Of a stretch of DNA of 64,000 nt, positions 26,017 through 35,740 are shown in pieces. The position numbers and the translations under genes are program-made. The DNA comes from an uncultured Sphingomonas sp. Lineage in GTDB: Bacteria > Pseudomonadota > Alphaproteobacteria > Sphingomonadales > Sphingomonadaceae. The notes below the pieces were generated by a model. That model ran no database searches. It was given only the letters and a program-made list of their open reading frames with translations, and was not told the origin of the DNA. Position 1 is the stretch's first letter. Every line of letters begins with the position of its first letter. The stretch lies in NCBI RefSeq assembly GCF_913776855.1, contig NZ_CAJYQD010000023.1, positions 1-64,000 of the forward strand, given 5' to 3'.

Positions 26017-29000
26017 ATGAACGGGTTGCTGCTGTTCGTCGTAGCGATCGGCTATGCCGCGCTGCTGTTCGCGGTGGCGTGGATCGTGCGGCGGCGGGGC
26101 ATCGCGGCCGGGCAGCGCCGGGCGGTCTATACGCTGGGGCTGGCGGTTTATTGCAGCAGCTGGACCTTCAACGGCGCGGTCGGCAGCGCGGTCGCCGATG
26201 GCTGGGCGTATCTGCCGATCTATCTGGGGCCGATCCTGTTGTTCGTCGGCGGCAGGCGGTTGCTGGTGCGGCTGGTGGTGGCGGTGCAGGCCGATGGCGC
26301 GACGTCGATCGCCGACTTCATCGGCGGGCGGTTTTCGCGCAGCCGGGGGGTGGCGGCGCTGGTCACGCTGATCGCGCTGACCGGCACCGTGCCCTATGTC
26401 GCGTTGCAGCTGCGGTCGGTCGCAACCAGCTATGGCGCGCTGTCGGGCATGGCCGACGCCACGCGGCCGATGATCGTGACTGCGATCGTGCTTGCCGGGT
26501 TCGCCATCGCGTTCGGGACGCGCGGCGATGCCAAGGCGCGAGCCGATGGCGGGCTGCTGGCGGCGGTGGCGGTCGAATCACTCATCAAGCTGGCCGCCTT
26601 TGCCGGGGTTGCGCTGTTCGCGCTGTGGTTGGTGGTGCAGGCGGCACCGGCGGACCGGGCGGTCGGGCTGGCGCGATTGGCGCGCGGGTTTGCCCGGCCG
26701 CCGGCGGTCGGCGACTTCACCATCGCGACGCTGCTGGCGATGGCGGCGATGCTGTGCCTACCGCGCCAGTTCCATGTGACGGTGATCGCGGCACATGACG
26801 GCCAGGACCCGGTGCGGGCGCGGTGGCCGTTCGTCGCCTATCTGGCGCTCACTGCACTGCTGGTCGTGCCAATCACCTGGGGCGCGCTGGTGCAGGGCGG
26901 CGCGACGCGGCCCGACCTGCTGGTGATCGCCATGCCACTGGCGGCGGGCGCCCCCACGATCGCGCTGCTGGGGTTCGTCGGCGGCTTTTCGGCGGCGACG
27001 GCGATGGTGGTGATGGAGACGGTCGCGCTGGCGACGATGGTGTCGAACGACCTGATCGCGCCGCTATTGCTGCGCAGCCCGCGCATGGCCGCCGCGGCGC
27101 ATGTCGGGCGCACGCTGTTGTGGGTGCGCCGGGCGGTGATCGTCGGGATCATCGCGGTGGCGCTGTTGAGCGCGCTGCTGATCCCGATGACGCGGGGGCT
27201 GGCGACGATCGGGCTGGTCGCCTTTGCCGCGATGGCGCAGTTCGCCCCGGCGCTGGTGCTGGCGGTGCTGGGCGGCGGGCGCGATCCGATGGCGGCGAAG
27301 GCAGGGCTGGCCATCGGGCTGGGCGGATGGACGCTGCTGCTGTTCGTGCCGACGCTCCGCGGCGCGGTGCTGCCAATCCCGGCGATGCCGGGAATGGGGG
27401 CGGTCGCGACGGGGGCGGTGGTGACGCTGGCCGCGAACCTGATCGTCCATGCGATCGTCGCGATGTCGCGTGCGCCGCGTCTGCCGTTCGTGCGCGACGA
27501 TCGGGTGCCGCCGGTCCGCGACCTGCCCGAGCTGATCCAGCTGGTCGCGCGCTTCGTGGGCGAGGAGCGCGCCGCCGCCGAGCTGGGCAGCGGCACGCAT
27601 ATCGATGCCCGTGCGGCGCGCCGGGCCGAGCGGCTGGTGGCGCAGGCGGTCGGCGTATCGTCGGCCCGGCGGCTGGTCGCCTCCGCGCTGTCGGGCGAGG
27701 GACTGGGCGCCGAGGATGTGGCGCGGATGCTGGACGAAAGCGGGCAGAGCCTGCAATTCTCCAAGGGGCTACTGGCCGCCACGCTGGAGCATATCGATCC
27801 GGGGGTCAGCGTGGTCGATGCCGAGCTGAACCTCGTCGCGTGGAACCAGCGCTATCTCGACCTGTTCGGCTTTCCGCCCGGCATGATCCGGGTCGGGGCG
27901 CCGATCGCCGATGCGATCGCGTTCAACGCCCTGCGCGGCGATTGCGGGCCGGGCGAGGTCGAGGATCATGTGCGGCGGCGGCTGGCGCATATGCGGCGGG
28001 GGACGCGGCACAGTTTCGAACGCGTGCGCAGCGACGGGCGGGTGCTGAAGACGGTTGGCGGGCCGATGCCGGGCGGCGGCTATGTCATGTGCTTTTCGGA
28101 CATCACCGCCGAGGCGCAGGCGCTGCGCGCGGTCGAGACGGCGCGGGCCGAGCTGGAGCGGCGGGTCGAGGCGCGAACGCGGGCGCTGTCCGATGCCAAT
28201 GCCGCGCTGGCACGGGCGACGGCGGACAAGACCCGGTTCCTGGCCGCCGCCAGCCACGACCTGTTGCAGCCGCTCCACGCCGCGCGGCTGTTCACCGCCG
28301 CGCTGGCACGTGGGGCGGATGACCGGGCGAAGCCGCTGGTCGAGCGGATCGACCAGTCGATCGCGGCGGCCGACCAGCTGCTGCGCGCGCTGCTCGACAT
28401 TTCCAGGCTGGATGCCGGGGGGATCGTGCCGGTGCCGACGCGGTTCGCGGTGCGGGGGCTGCTGGCCGAGCTGGTCGACAGCTTTGCCGATCAGGCGCGG
28501 GCGAAGGGGATGGTGCTGCGGCTGGGGCCGGGGGATGCGGTGGTGGCGACCGACCGGGTGCTGCTGCGCTCGATCGTGCAGAACCTGCTGGGCAATGGGG
28601 TACGCTACACCGCGCGGGGCGGGGTGGTGATCGGGGTGCGGCGACGGGGGGGGCAGGCGCGGATCGAGGTGGTCGATAGCGGGCCGGGCATCGCCGACGC
28701 CGACCGGGCCAAGGTGTTTCGCGAGTTCGAGCGGCTGGCGACGGCGGAGGATGCCGGGCTGGGGCTGGGCCTCGCCATCGTTGCGCGGACGGCGGCGTTG
28801 CTGGGGGCGGAGGTTGATCTCGACAGCCGGGTCGGGCGGGGGAGCCGCTTTGCGGTGACGCTGCCGATGGTGGCGGGGGTTGCCGCACCGCTGCCGGAGC
28901 GGGTGGTGGCGCGCGATGTGGGGCCGCTGTCGTGCCTGATCGTCGACGACGATGCCGGGGTGCGGCGGGCGATGGCGGCGCTTGCCGTCAGCCGCGGGCA

Positions 29001-29274
29001 CCGGGTGCGGGTGGCGGCTTGCGTCGAGGAGGCGTTGTCGGCGGTGACCGAGGACGTTGCGTTCGTCGACCACGACCTGGGCGGGTCGGTCGACGGACTG
29101 TCGCTGATCGCAGCGCTGCGGGCGCGGCGGCCGGGGCTGCGCGCGGCGCTGGTGACGGCGGATGCCAGCCGGACGCTGGCCGAGGCGGCACAGGTCGCGG
29201 GGGTGGCGGTGTTGCTGAAGCCGTTGTCGGGTGAGCTGTTCGATGCATGGCTGGCCGCGCCGGGCGAGCAATAG
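26017..29274 (+). CDS. CrbS/CbrA-like hybrid sensor kinase with solute-symporter domain
   Basis: 1085 residues. An N-terminal SLC5/sodium-solute-symporter-like domain of about 12-13 helices (residues about 1-470) leads to a STAC-like linker (about 505-585), a PAS domain from about 590 (HIDPGVSVVDAELNLVAWN), a coiled-coil, and a HisKA domain with phospho-acceptor His747 in AAASHDLLQPLHAA. An HATPase (NLLGNGVRYTA, DSGPGIADADR, GLGLGLAIV) and a receiver with Asp1018 in FVDHDLGG follow. In Pseudomonas and Vibrio this architecture with a LuxR regulator controls acs. A LuxR regulator and acs lie just downstream. ATG 26017 follows GGGGGAGGA. Confidence 0.9.
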   Translation: MNGLLLFVVAIGYAALLFAVAWIVRRRGIAAGQRRAVYTLGLAVYCSSWTFNGAVGSAVADGWAYLPIYLGPILLFVGGRRLLVRLVVAVQADGATSIADFIGGRFSRSRGVAALVTLIALTGTVPYVALQLRSVATSYGALSGMADATRPMIVTAIVLAGFAIAFGTRGDAKARADGGLLAAVAVESLIKLAAFAGVALFALWLVVQAAPADRAVGLARLARGFARPPAVGDFTIATLLAMAAMLCLPRQFHVTVIAAHDGQDPVRARWPFVAYLALTALLVVPITWGALVQGGATRPDLLVIAMPLAAGAPTIALLGFVGGFSAATAMVVMETVALATMVSNDLIAPLLLRSPRMAAAAHVGRTLLWVRRAVIVGIIAVALLSALLIPMTRGLATIGLVAFAAMAQFAPALVLAVLGGGRDPMAAKAGLAIGLGGWTLLLFVPTLRGAVLPIPAMPGMGAVATGAVVTLAANLIVHAIVAMSRAPRLPFVRDDRVPPVRDLPELIQLVARFVGEERAAAELGSGTHIDARAARRAERLVAQAVGVSSARRLVASALSGEGLGAEDVARMLDESGQSLQFSKGLLAATLEHIDPGVSVVDAELNLVAWNQRYLDLFGFPPGMIRVGAPIADAIAFNALRGDCGPGEVEDHVRRRLAHMRRGTRHSFERVRSDGRVLKTVGGPMPGGGYVMCFSDITAEAQALRAVETARAELERRVEARTRALSDANAALARATADKTRFLAAASHDLLQPLHAARLFTAALARGADDRAKPLVERIDQSIAAADQLLRALLDISRLDAGGIVPVPTRFAVRGLLAELVDSFADQARAKGMVLRLGPGDAVVATDRVLLRSIVQNLLGNGVRYTARGGVVIGVRRRGGQARIEVVDSGPGIADADRAKVFREFERLATAEDAGLGLGLAIVARTAALLGAEVDLDSRVGRGSRFAVTLPMVAGVAAPLPERVVARDVGPLSCLIVDDDAGVRRAMAALAVSRGHRVRVAACVEEALSAVTEDVAFVDHDLGGSVDGLSLIAALRARRPGLRAALVTADASRTLAEAAQVAGVAVLLKPLSGELFDAWLAAPGEQ

Positions 29275-29567
29275 CGGATCTATTGCCAGCCGCCTGAGGC
29301 GCGGCCGGCCGGCGGCGCGCAAGGCGCCGTCCGACGACATGGGCTTTGCCCATGGCAGGCCTTATTGAAAACAAAGGGTTTTTCGCCCAAAGTTCACAAA
29401 GTTCACACTCGCCGCGCCGGGCGAGCACTAGCGGAGCTATTGCCAGCCGCCCAAGGCGCGGCCGGCCGGCGGCGCGGAAGGCACCGTCCGACGACATGGG
29501 CTTTGCCCATGGCAGGCCTTACTGAAAACAAAGGGTTTTTCGGCCAAAGTTCACAAAGTTCACACTC
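29254..29567. repeat. 157-bp tandem duplication containing family C repeats
   Basis: Copy 1 is 29254-29410 and copy 2 is 29411-29567, with a handful of substitutions and no length change. Copy 1 starts inside the last codons of the hybrid kinase gene (GCCGCGCCGGGCGAGCA), so the end of that gene is duplicated. In copy 2 the TAG stop context has become CACTAG. Each copy carries the family C element: the GC-rich block, palindrome CATGGGCTTTGCCCATG, GAAAACAAAGGGTTTTT, and AAAGTTCACAAAGTTCACAC. The rest of the gap to 29868 holds only a solitary family A arm near 29619-29645. Confidence 0.85.
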
Positions 29568-29868
29568 GCCGCGTTTTCGTGGCGCATCGGATCGGGCGGC
29601 CGCGCAGGAGCCGGTTGAAGCCCCAGCCTTCGCGGGGGCGACGCGCGTGTCCGGGCGGCTGGCAATCTGGTGAGGTGAAGTTAACCCCGGTGGTCGGCGA
29701 TGAGAAAGAGCGACGGCGACTTTGGCAGGTCGCAGGCCTGTAGGACAGCGCCGGTGTCCTGTTTTCCTCCGACCCCTAGAAACGCTGGGGATGGACCCGA
29801 GCAACGATCCTTTGCCGGGTTGGGCGCCGCGACCTAGCGTCCGGCGACGCATCCCGAAGGAGAACCCC

Positions 29869-30834
29869 GTGCCGCGCATCCTTGCCCTGTTGCCGATCGC
29901 GCTGTGCCTGGCAGCGAGCGACACGCCGCCGCTGCCGAAGAACGAGCGGGTCGGGGTGTGGGAGGCACCGGCCGGCGGAACCCAGATACCGTTGTGGCCG
30001 GCGGACGTGGCGTTGGCCAAGCCCGACACCGGCGACCGGCCGGAGGCGACCGGCAACGGCACCGGGCTGGTCGCGGGGCGCAAATGGCATTGGGCGAGCT
30101 ATGTCACGCGGCCGACGATGACGCTGTTCCGGCCGAATGGGCGGGGTAACGGCGCGGCGGTGCTGGTGCTGCCGGGCGGCGGGTTCGAGGTGATCGCGAC
30201 CGATCTGGAAGGGACCGAGATCTGCGACTGGGTGGTCGCACAGGGCATGACGTGCGCGATGTTGAAATATCGTGTGCCGCAGGTGTGGCCGCAGGTCGAC
30301 GGACGGCAACAGCGGCCGAAGGTGCTGCTGGCGCTGGAGGATGCGCAGCGGGCGATGGGGCTGCTGCGGGCGGATGCGAAGCGGCTGGGGATCGACCCGC
30401 ACAAGGTCGGCGTGATCGGCCTTTCGGCGGGGGCGTATCTGGCGGCGAATATGAGCAATACCGAGGCGCGGACCTATCCGTCACACGACGCGGCCGACCG
30501 GGTGTCGCCGCGACCGGACTTTGCGGTCATCGCCTATACCGCGCGGATGCTGGACGACAGCAAGGGGCGCAACAGCCTGGACCTCAGGCCATGGGTGACG
30601 ATCGATCCGAAGGCACCGCCGACCTTGCTGCTGCACGCGATGGACGATCCGATGGACGAGGTGCGCCAGCCGCTGGCCTATGCGCTGGCGCTGAGCGATG
30701 CGGGGGTGCCGGTCGATCTGCGCTTCTATGCGAAGGGCGGCCATGCGTTCGGGCTGCGGGCGGGGGCCAACCCGATCACGCGCGAATGGCCGGGGCAGGT
30801 GGCGCAGTGGCTGCGCAACCTGGGGATGTTGTGA
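29869..30834 (+). CDS. Secreted alpha/beta hydrolase (esterase/acetyl-xylan esterase-like)
   Basis: 321 residues. It begins with a weak signal peptide (MPRILALLPIALCLAASD). The hydrolase core has an oxyanion-type motif VLPGGGFEVIATDLEGTE, the nucleophile elbow GLSAGAYLAAN, an acid in LLHAMDDPMDE and the catalytic His in KGGHAFGL. It resembles BD-FAE-like carbohydrate esterases. The substrate is unknown. GTG 29869 sits after AAGGAGAA, a good ribosome site. Converges with the crbR-like gene. Its position between kinase and regulator is not explained by a known role. Confidence 0.85.
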   Translation: MPRILALLPIALCLAASDTPPLPKNERVGVWEAPAGGTQIPLWPADVALAKPDTGDRPEATGNGTGLVAGRKWHWASYVTRPTMTLFRPNGRGNGAAVLVLPGGGFEVIATDLEGTEICDWVVAQGMTCAMLKYRVPQVWPQVDGRQQRPKVLLALEDAQRAMGLLRADAKRLGIDPHKVGVIGLSAGAYLAANMSNTEARTYPSHDAADRVSPRPDFAVIAYTARMLDDSKGRNSLDLRPWVTIDPKAPPTLLLHAMDDPMDEVRQPLAYALALSDAGVPVDLRFYAKGGHAFGLRAGANPITREWPGQVAQWLRNLGML

Positions 30835-30840
30835 GCGGGA

Positions 30841-31461
30841 CTATCCGGTGACCTCCAGCCCCAATGCGCGGGCGGCGACGGCGGCTTGCGTGCGGTTGCC
30901 GACGTCGAGCTTGCGCAGGACGGCGGTCATGTGAACCTTTACCGTCGCCTCGGCGATGCCGAGGTCGTGGGCGATCTGTTTGTTCAGCCGTCCCGCCAGC
31001 ACGCCGAGCAGGACGCGCAACTGGGTGGGGGTGAGCGCGGCGACGCGGGCGGCCATGTCGTCGTGGTGGTCGGCGTCGAGGGTCATGCGGTCGCCGGCGA
31101 GCGCGGCGGCGATGGCGGCTTCGATCGATTCGAGCGGGGCGTCCTTGCCGACGAAGCCGACCGCGCCGAAACGGGCGACCTGTGCGAACGCCGCCGCGCG
31201 GTCGGCACCGGAGACGACGAGGATGGGGACGTCGGGTGCCTCGGCATGGAGCAGCGCCACGCCGCTATAGCCGACCGCACCGGGCATGTTCAGGTCGAGC
31301 AGGATCAGGGCGAGGTTGTCGGTGTCGCGCGTGGCGTGGACGGCGCGGTCGAGCGAGCCGGCCTCGACGATGTTCGCGTCGGGGCGGACCTGCAGGACGG
31401 CGAGGGTCAGCGCCTGGCGGAAGAGGGGGTGGTCGTCGGCGACGAGGATGGTGGTGGTCAT
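30841..31461 (-). CDS. CrbR-like response regulator, NarL/LuxR family
   Basis: 206 residues: a receiver domain (ILVADDHPLFRQAL, phospho-acceptor Asp56 in ILLDLNMPG, Lys near VGFVGKDAPLE) and a C-terminal LuxR-type helix-turn-helix (LTPTQLRVLLGVLAGRLNKQIAHDLG... ending KLDVGNRTQA). It is the probable partner of the hybrid kinase at 26.0 kb. In CrbS/CrbR systems the regulator activates acetyl-CoA synthetase, and acs follows 160 bp upstream on the same strand. The assignment rests on architecture and neighbourhood. Confidence 0.9.
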   Translation of the reverse strand: MTTTILVADDHPLFRQALTLAVLQVRPDANIVEAGSLDRAVHATRDTDNLALILLDLNMPGAVGYSGVALLHAEAPDVPILVVSGADRAAAFAQVARFGAVGFVGKDAPLESIEAAIAAALAGDRMTLDADHHDDMAARVAALTPTQLRVLLGVLAGRLNKQIAHDLGIAEATVKVHMTAVLRKLDVGNRTQAAVAARALGLEVTG

Positions 31462-31497
31462 CGCGCGATAGGTGCTTCTGTGCGAACCCGCATCATC

Positions 31498-31584
31498 CGT
31501 ACCCCCGCGCAGGCGGGGGTCCAGAGGGCGGCAGAACGACCGGTTGCGTTCGTGACCCTGGACCCCCGTCTGCGCGGGGGTACG
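31498..31584. repeat. Family A inverted-pair repeat (GTACCCCCGC subtype)
   Basis: Left arm CGTACCCCCGCGCAGGCGGG and right arm CCCCCGTCTGCGCGGGGGTAC. The same subtype is at 51332-51419. It lies between acs and the regulator gene. Confidence 0.8.
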
Positions 31585-31624
31585 GGTGGTTCCGGGACAT
31601 GCGGTTCAGAGCCGCAACTGCTCC

Positions 31625-33559
31625 TCACGCCGGGCGGATGCGTTCGCTGACCAGCGTGTCGACCACCGACGGATCGGCGAGCGTCGACGTGTCGCCCAAA
31701 TTCGACGTGTCGTTCTCGGCGATCTTGCGCAGGATGCGGCGCATGATCTTGCCCGAGCGGGTTTTCGGCAGGCCGGGCGCGAATTGCAGCGCGTCGGGGG
31801 TGGCGACGGGGCCGATTTCCTTGCGGACCCACGCACGCAGTTCGGCGCGCAGGTCTTCGCTCGGTTCGTCGCCGGCGTTGAGCGTCACATAGGCGTAGAT
31901 GCCCTGGCCCTTGATGTCGTGCGGCATCCCGACGACGGCGGCCTCGGCGACCTTCGGGTGGGCGACCAGCGCGCTTTCCACCTCGGCGGTGCCCATGCGG
32001 TGGCCGCTGACGTTGATGACGTCATCGACCCGGCCGGTGATCCAGTAATAGCCGTCCGCGTCGCGGCGCACACCGTCGCCGGTGAAATATTTGCCGGGAT
32101 AGGTCGTGAAATAGGTCTGGAAGAAGCGGTCGTGATCGCCCCACACCGTCCGCATCTGGCCGGGCCAGCTGTCGGTGATGCACAGGTTCCCCTCGGTCGC
32201 GCCGGTCAGTTCCTTGCCCTCGGCATCGACGATCATCGGCTGGACGCCGGGCAGCGGCTTGGTCGCGCTGCCGGGCTTCAGGTCGGTGGCATAGGGCAGC
32301 GGCGAGATGAGGATGCCGCCGGTTTCGGTCTGCCACCACGTATCGACGATCGGGCAGCGGCGGTCGCCGACGACGCGGTGATACCAGTCCCATGCCTCTG
32401 GATTGATCGGTTCGCCGACCGACCCGAGGATGCGCAGCGATGCGCGGCTGGATTTGGTGACCCAGCTGTCGCCCTCACGCATCAGTGCGCGGATCGCGGT
32501 GGGGGCGGTGTAGAAGATGTTGACGCCCAGCCGGTCGATCGTTTCCCAGAAGCGGCCATGGTCGGGATAATTGGGTACGCCGTCGAACATGACCGTCGTC
32601 GCGCCGTTCGACAGCGGGCCGTACACCACATAGCTGTGCCCGGTGACCCAGCCGATATCGGCGGTACACCAGAACACTTCGCCGTCGCGGTAATCGAACA
32701 CGTCGCGGAAGGTGGTGTGCGCCCAGACCAAATAGCCGCCGGTGGTGTGCAGCACGCCCTTGGGCTTGCCGGTCGAACCCGACGTATAGAGGATGAACAG
32801 CGGGTCTTCCGCATCCATCGGTTCCGCCGGGCAGTCGGGCGAGGCGTCGGCCAGCAGGTCGTGCAGCCAGTGGTCCCGGCCCTCGACCATCGGCACATTG
32901 CCGCCGCTGCGGCGAATGACGATGACGGTTTCGACGCCGGGGGCGTGCTCGAGCGCCTTGTCGACATTGGCCTTCAGCGGAATGCGTTTTCCCCCGCGAC
33001 AGCCTTCGTCGGCGGTGATGACGAGGCGGCTGTCGCAATCGATCAGGCGGTTGGCGAGGCTGTCGGGGGAGAAGCCACCGAACACGATCGAATGGATCGC
33101 GCCGATGCGGGTGCAGGCGAGCATCGCGGCGGCGGCTTCGGGCACCATCGGCAGATAGAGGGTGACGCGATCACCCTTCTTCACGCCCTTGCCCTTCAGC
33201 ACATTGGCGAAGCAGCAGACCTGTTGGTGGAGTTCGCGGTATGTGACCTTGCGAGTTTCGCCCGGTTCGTCGCCTTCCCAGAGGATCGCTACCTGGTCGC
33301 CACGGGTTTCGAGATGGCGGTCCAGACAGTTGACCGACACATTGGTCTGGCCATCGGCGAACCAGCGGATGCGGAAATCACCCTCGTCGAACGACGTGTC
33401 CTTGACCTGGCTATAGGGGCGCGACCAGTCGATGCAGCGGCCGCCCTCGCGCCAATAGGCGTCCGGATCGGCAACCGATGCGGCGTAGCGCGCGTCATAT
33501 TCGGCCTTGTCCACCTGTGCGGCGGCGTCCTGCGGTGCCGCATGGATCGTCTGGGTCAT
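31625..33559 (-). CDS. acs: Acetyl-CoA synthetase
   Basis: Activates acetate to acetyl-CoA through acetyl-AMP. 644 residues, standard length. Motifs: [20 protein letters not shown] (phosphate loop), [30 protein letters not shown] (hinge) and [11 protein letters not shown] with the acetylation-regulated lysine near residue 603. ATG 33559 is preceded by AGGAGAG on the minus strand. The CrbR-like regulator is downstream and an MHS transporter diverges upstream. Together with cstA this forms a block for acetate and pyruvate use. Confidence 0.97.
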   Translation of the reverse strand: MTQTIHAAPQDAAAQVDKAEYDARYAASVADPDAYWREGGRCIDWSRPYSQVKDTSFDEGDFRIRWFADGQTNVSVNCLDRHLETRGDQVAILWEGDEPGETRKVTYRELHQQVCCFANVLKGKGVKKGDRVTLYLPMVPEAAAAMLACTRIGAIHSIVFGGFSPDSLANRLIDCDSRLVITADEGCRGGKRIPLKANVDKALEHAPGVETVIVIRRSGGNVPMVEGRDHWLHDLLADASPDCPAEPMDAEDPLFILYTSGSTGKPKGVLHTTGGYLVWAHTTFRDVFDYRDGEVFWCTADIGWVTGHSYVVYGPLSNGATTVMFDGVPNYPDHGRFWETIDRLGVNIFYTAPTAIRALMREGDSWVTKSSRASLRILGSVGEPINPEAWDWYHRVVGDRRCPIVDTWWQTETGGILISPLPYATDLKPGSATKPLPGVQPMIVDAEGKELTGATEGNLCITDSWPGQMRTVWGDHDRFFQTYFTTYPGKYFTGDGVRRDADGYYWITGRVDDVINVSGHRMGTAEVESALVAHPKVAEAAVVGMPHDIKGQGIYAYVTLNAGDEPSEDLRAELRAWVRKEIGPVATPDALQFAPGLPKTRSGKIMRRILRKIAENDTSNLGDTSTLADPSVVDTLVSERIRPA

Positions 33560-33621
33560 GTGTCTCTCCTGTGCGCCTGATGTGCGGTCGCGGGTGCGCG
33601 CGTCAAGCCGGGGGCGCCTAC

Positions 33622-33631
33622 GACCATGGTC
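33622..33631. promoter_or_regulatory. Palindrome in the acs/MHS divergent promoter region
   Basis: GACCATGGTC is a perfect 10-bp palindrome roughly central in the 161-bp region between acs and the transporter. It is a candidate regulator site, perhaps for the CrbR-like protein. A 10-bp palindrome can occur by chance. Confidence 0.25.
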
Positions 33632-33720
33632 TTACTGGCCGCCCTGGCCCAGGCAGATGACACTGGCGCGGCACGAAACTGCGCCGGGCGAGCGCGGTCG
33701 GACTTGGAGAGGATGCCGGA

Positions 33721-35382
33721 ATGGCAGGAGCAACGACGGCCGGGGCACACCCCAAGGGCCAGAACGAAAAGCTGGTGATCGCGGCGTCGTCGCTGGGCAC
33801 CGTGTTCGAATGGTACGACTTCTACCTGTACGGGTTGTTGGCGAGCTATATCTCGAAGCAGTTCTTTTCGGGCGTGAACGAGACAACCGGGTTCATCCTC
33901 GCGCTGGGTGCGTTCGCCGCCGGCTTTGCGGTGCGGCCGTTCGGGGCGCTGGTGTTCGGGCGGATCGGCGATCTGGTCGGGCGCAAGAACACGTTTCTGG
34001 TGACGATGGGGCTGATGGGCCTGTCGACCTTCGCGGTCGGGTTGCTGCCGAGCTATGCCAGCATCGGTGTGGCCGCGCCGATCATCCTGGTGCTGCTGCG
34101 CATTGTGCAGGGGCTGGCGCTGGGCGGCGAATATGGCGGGGCGGCAACCTATGTCGCCGAACATGCGCCCGACGGGAAGCGGGGGCTGTACACCAGCTTC
34201 ATCCAGACGACGGCGACCATGGGGCTGTTCGCGGCGCTGCTGGTCGTGATCGGGTTCCGCACGTTGCTGGGCGAGGAGACGTTCGGCGGGTTCGGATGGC
34301 GGTTGCCGTTCCTCGTGTCGATCCTGCTGCTGGGCGTATCGATGTGGATCCGGCTGCAATTGTCGGAAAGCCCGGTGTTCCTGAAGATGAAGGAAGAGGG
34401 CAAGACGTCGAAGGCGCCGCTGACCGAGGCGTTCCTGCGCTGGCCGAACCTGAAGGTCGTGCTGATCGCGCTGTTCGGCGCGGCGATGGGACAGGCGGTG
34501 GTGTGGTACACCGGGCAATTCTATGTCCTGTTCTTCCTCGAAAAGATGATGAAGGTCGATGGGGCGACGGTGAACGTGCTGCTGGCCATCGCGCTGGCGC
34601 TGGGCACGCCGTTCTTCGTGTTCTTCGGCTGGCTGTCGGACAGGATCGGGCGGAAATGGATCATCATGGGCGGCTGCGCGATTGCGGCGCTGACCTATTT
34701 CCCGCTGTTCGGGGCGCTGACCCATGCCGCTAATCCGGCGCTTGCCGCAGCGCAGGCGGCGTCGCCGGTACGGGTGACCGCGCATGACGATGATTGTTCG
34801 GTGCAGTTCGATCCGGTCGGGCGCAACAAATTCGATGCGAAAAGCTGCGATATCGCCAAGTCGTATCTGGCGAAGAACGGCATCAGCTATACCAATGTCG
34901 AGGCGCCGGCGGGGACGATCGCCAGCGTGGCGGTCGGCGACCGGGTATTGCTGGCACCCGATCCGGCAAAGGTGACGGGGCCGGCGCGCGCGGCGGCGAT
35001 CACCGCGTATCAGGGCGAGGTCGCGGCGGCACTCAGCGCGGCGGGCTATCCGGCCAAGGCCGATCCGGCGGCGATCAACAAGCCGTTGGTGGTGCTGATC
35101 CTCTGGTTCATGGTGATCCTGGTGACCATGGTCTATGGCCCGATCGCCGCGCTGCTGGTCGAGCTGTTCCCCAGCCGCATCCGCTATACGTCGATGTCGC
35201 TGCCCTATCATATCGGCAATGGCTGGTTCGGCGGGTTCCTGCCGACGACCGCCTTCGCGATGGTCGCGGCGACCGGGGATATCTATTACGGGCTGTGGTA
35301 TCCGGTGGTGCTGGCGGTGGTGACGCTGGTGCTGGGCGTGCTGTTCCTGCCGGAGACGTTCCGGCGCAATATTCGGGACTGA
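33721..35382 (+). CDS. MHS-family MFS transporter with periplasmic insertion
   Basis: 553 residues, over 100 longer than usual MHS (metabolite:H+ symporter) proteins. It has the family signatures SSLGTVFEWYDFYLYG, GRIGDLVGRKNTFLVTM, RIVQGLALGGEYGGAATYVAE and GWLSDRIGRKWIIM. Between helices 9 and 10, residues about 334-455 form a hydrophilic insert with Cys359 and Cys376, which could make a disulfide. Divergent from acs, it may import acetate, propionate or a dicarboxylate. The substrate is not proven. ATG 33721 follows GGAGAGG. Confidence 0.9.
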   Translation: MAGATTAGAHPKGQNEKLVIAASSLGTVFEWYDFYLYGLLASYISKQFFSGVNETTGFILALGAFAAGFAVRPFGALVFGRIGDLVGRKNTFLVTMGLMGLSTFAVGLLPSYASIGVAAPIILVLLRIVQGLALGGEYGGAATYVAEHAPDGKRGLYTSFIQTTATMGLFAALLVVIGFRTLLGEETFGGFGWRLPFLVSILLLGVSMWIRLQLSESPVFLKMKEEGKTSKAPLTEAFLRWPNLKVVLIALFGAAMGQAVVWYTGQFYVLFFLEKMMKVDGATVNVLLAIALALGTPFFVFFGWLSDRIGRKWIIMGGCAIAALTYFPLFGALTHAANPALAAAQAASPVRVTAHDDDCSVQFDPVGRNKFDAKSCDIAKSYLAKNGISYTNVEAPAGTIASVAVGDRVLLAPDPAKVTGPARAAAITAYQGEVAAALSAAGYPAKADPAAINKPLVVLILWFMVILVTMVYGPIAALLVELFPSRIRYTSMSLPYHIGNGWFGGFLPTTAFAMVAATGDIYYGLWYPVVLAVVTLVLGVLFLPETFRRNIRD

Positions 35383-35389
35383 GAATGCG

Positions 35390-35416
35390 CCCCTTCCTGA
35401 AAAGGGAGGGGTTTTT
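35390..35416 (+). terminator. Intrinsic terminator after the MHS transporter gene
   Basis: CCCCTTCC and GGGAGGGG form an 8-bp stem (one G-T pair) with loop TGAAAA, followed by TTTTT. It is 8 bases past the stop codon, a textbook rho-independent terminator. Confidence 0.8.
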
Positions 35417-35433
35417 GTACCTGCCCCACGCAC

Positions 35434-35514
35434 GTCATCCCAGCGCAGGCTGGGATCTCCCGGTTATCGGGCGGGGCAGGAGCCGCGAGAGACCCCAGCC
35501 TGCGCTGGGGTGAC
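35434..35514. repeat. Family A inverted-pair repeat
   Basis: Left arm GTCATCCCAGCGCAGGCTGG and right arm CCAGCCTGCGCTGGGGTGAC, in the gap between two convergent genes. Confidence 0.8.
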
Positions 35515-35551
35515 GTGTTTGGTGAAGGCGCGGGCGGTGTGGCCGGTGCTG

Positions 35552-35740
35552 TCAACAACAACGCGGTGGCGCGCCTGGGCCGGTGCCGTAGCGGCGGGCG
35601 ATGCGATCGCGGTGGAACTCCTTGACGCTCATGACCGGTTCGCCGGGATGATGCGCCGTCCGATGCGCGACGTAGCGGTCGTAGTCGGGGACGCCGACCA
35701 TCAGCCGCGCGGTTTCGGCGAGCCTATGCAGGAAGGGCAT
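35552..35740 (-). CDS. YbdD/YjiX family small protein, CstA partner
   Basis: 62 residues, starting MPFLHRLAETARLMVGVPDY and containing HPGEPVMSVKEFHRDR, the family consensus. Such proteins are encoded right after CstA or BtsT in many bacteria and are needed for the transporter's activity in E. coli pyruvate uptake. Its ATG lies 17 bp inside the 3' end of cstA, consistent with coupling. The C terminus ends Cys-Cys. Confidence 0.88.
   Translation of the reverse strand: MPFLHRLAETARLMVGVPDYDRYVAHRTAHHPGEPVMSVKEFHRDRIARRYGTGPGAPPRCC

Noticed and set aside
29254..29567. Insertion sequence or transposon ends
   Set aside because: The repeats are tandem and contain no transposase gene; no target duplication is apparent.
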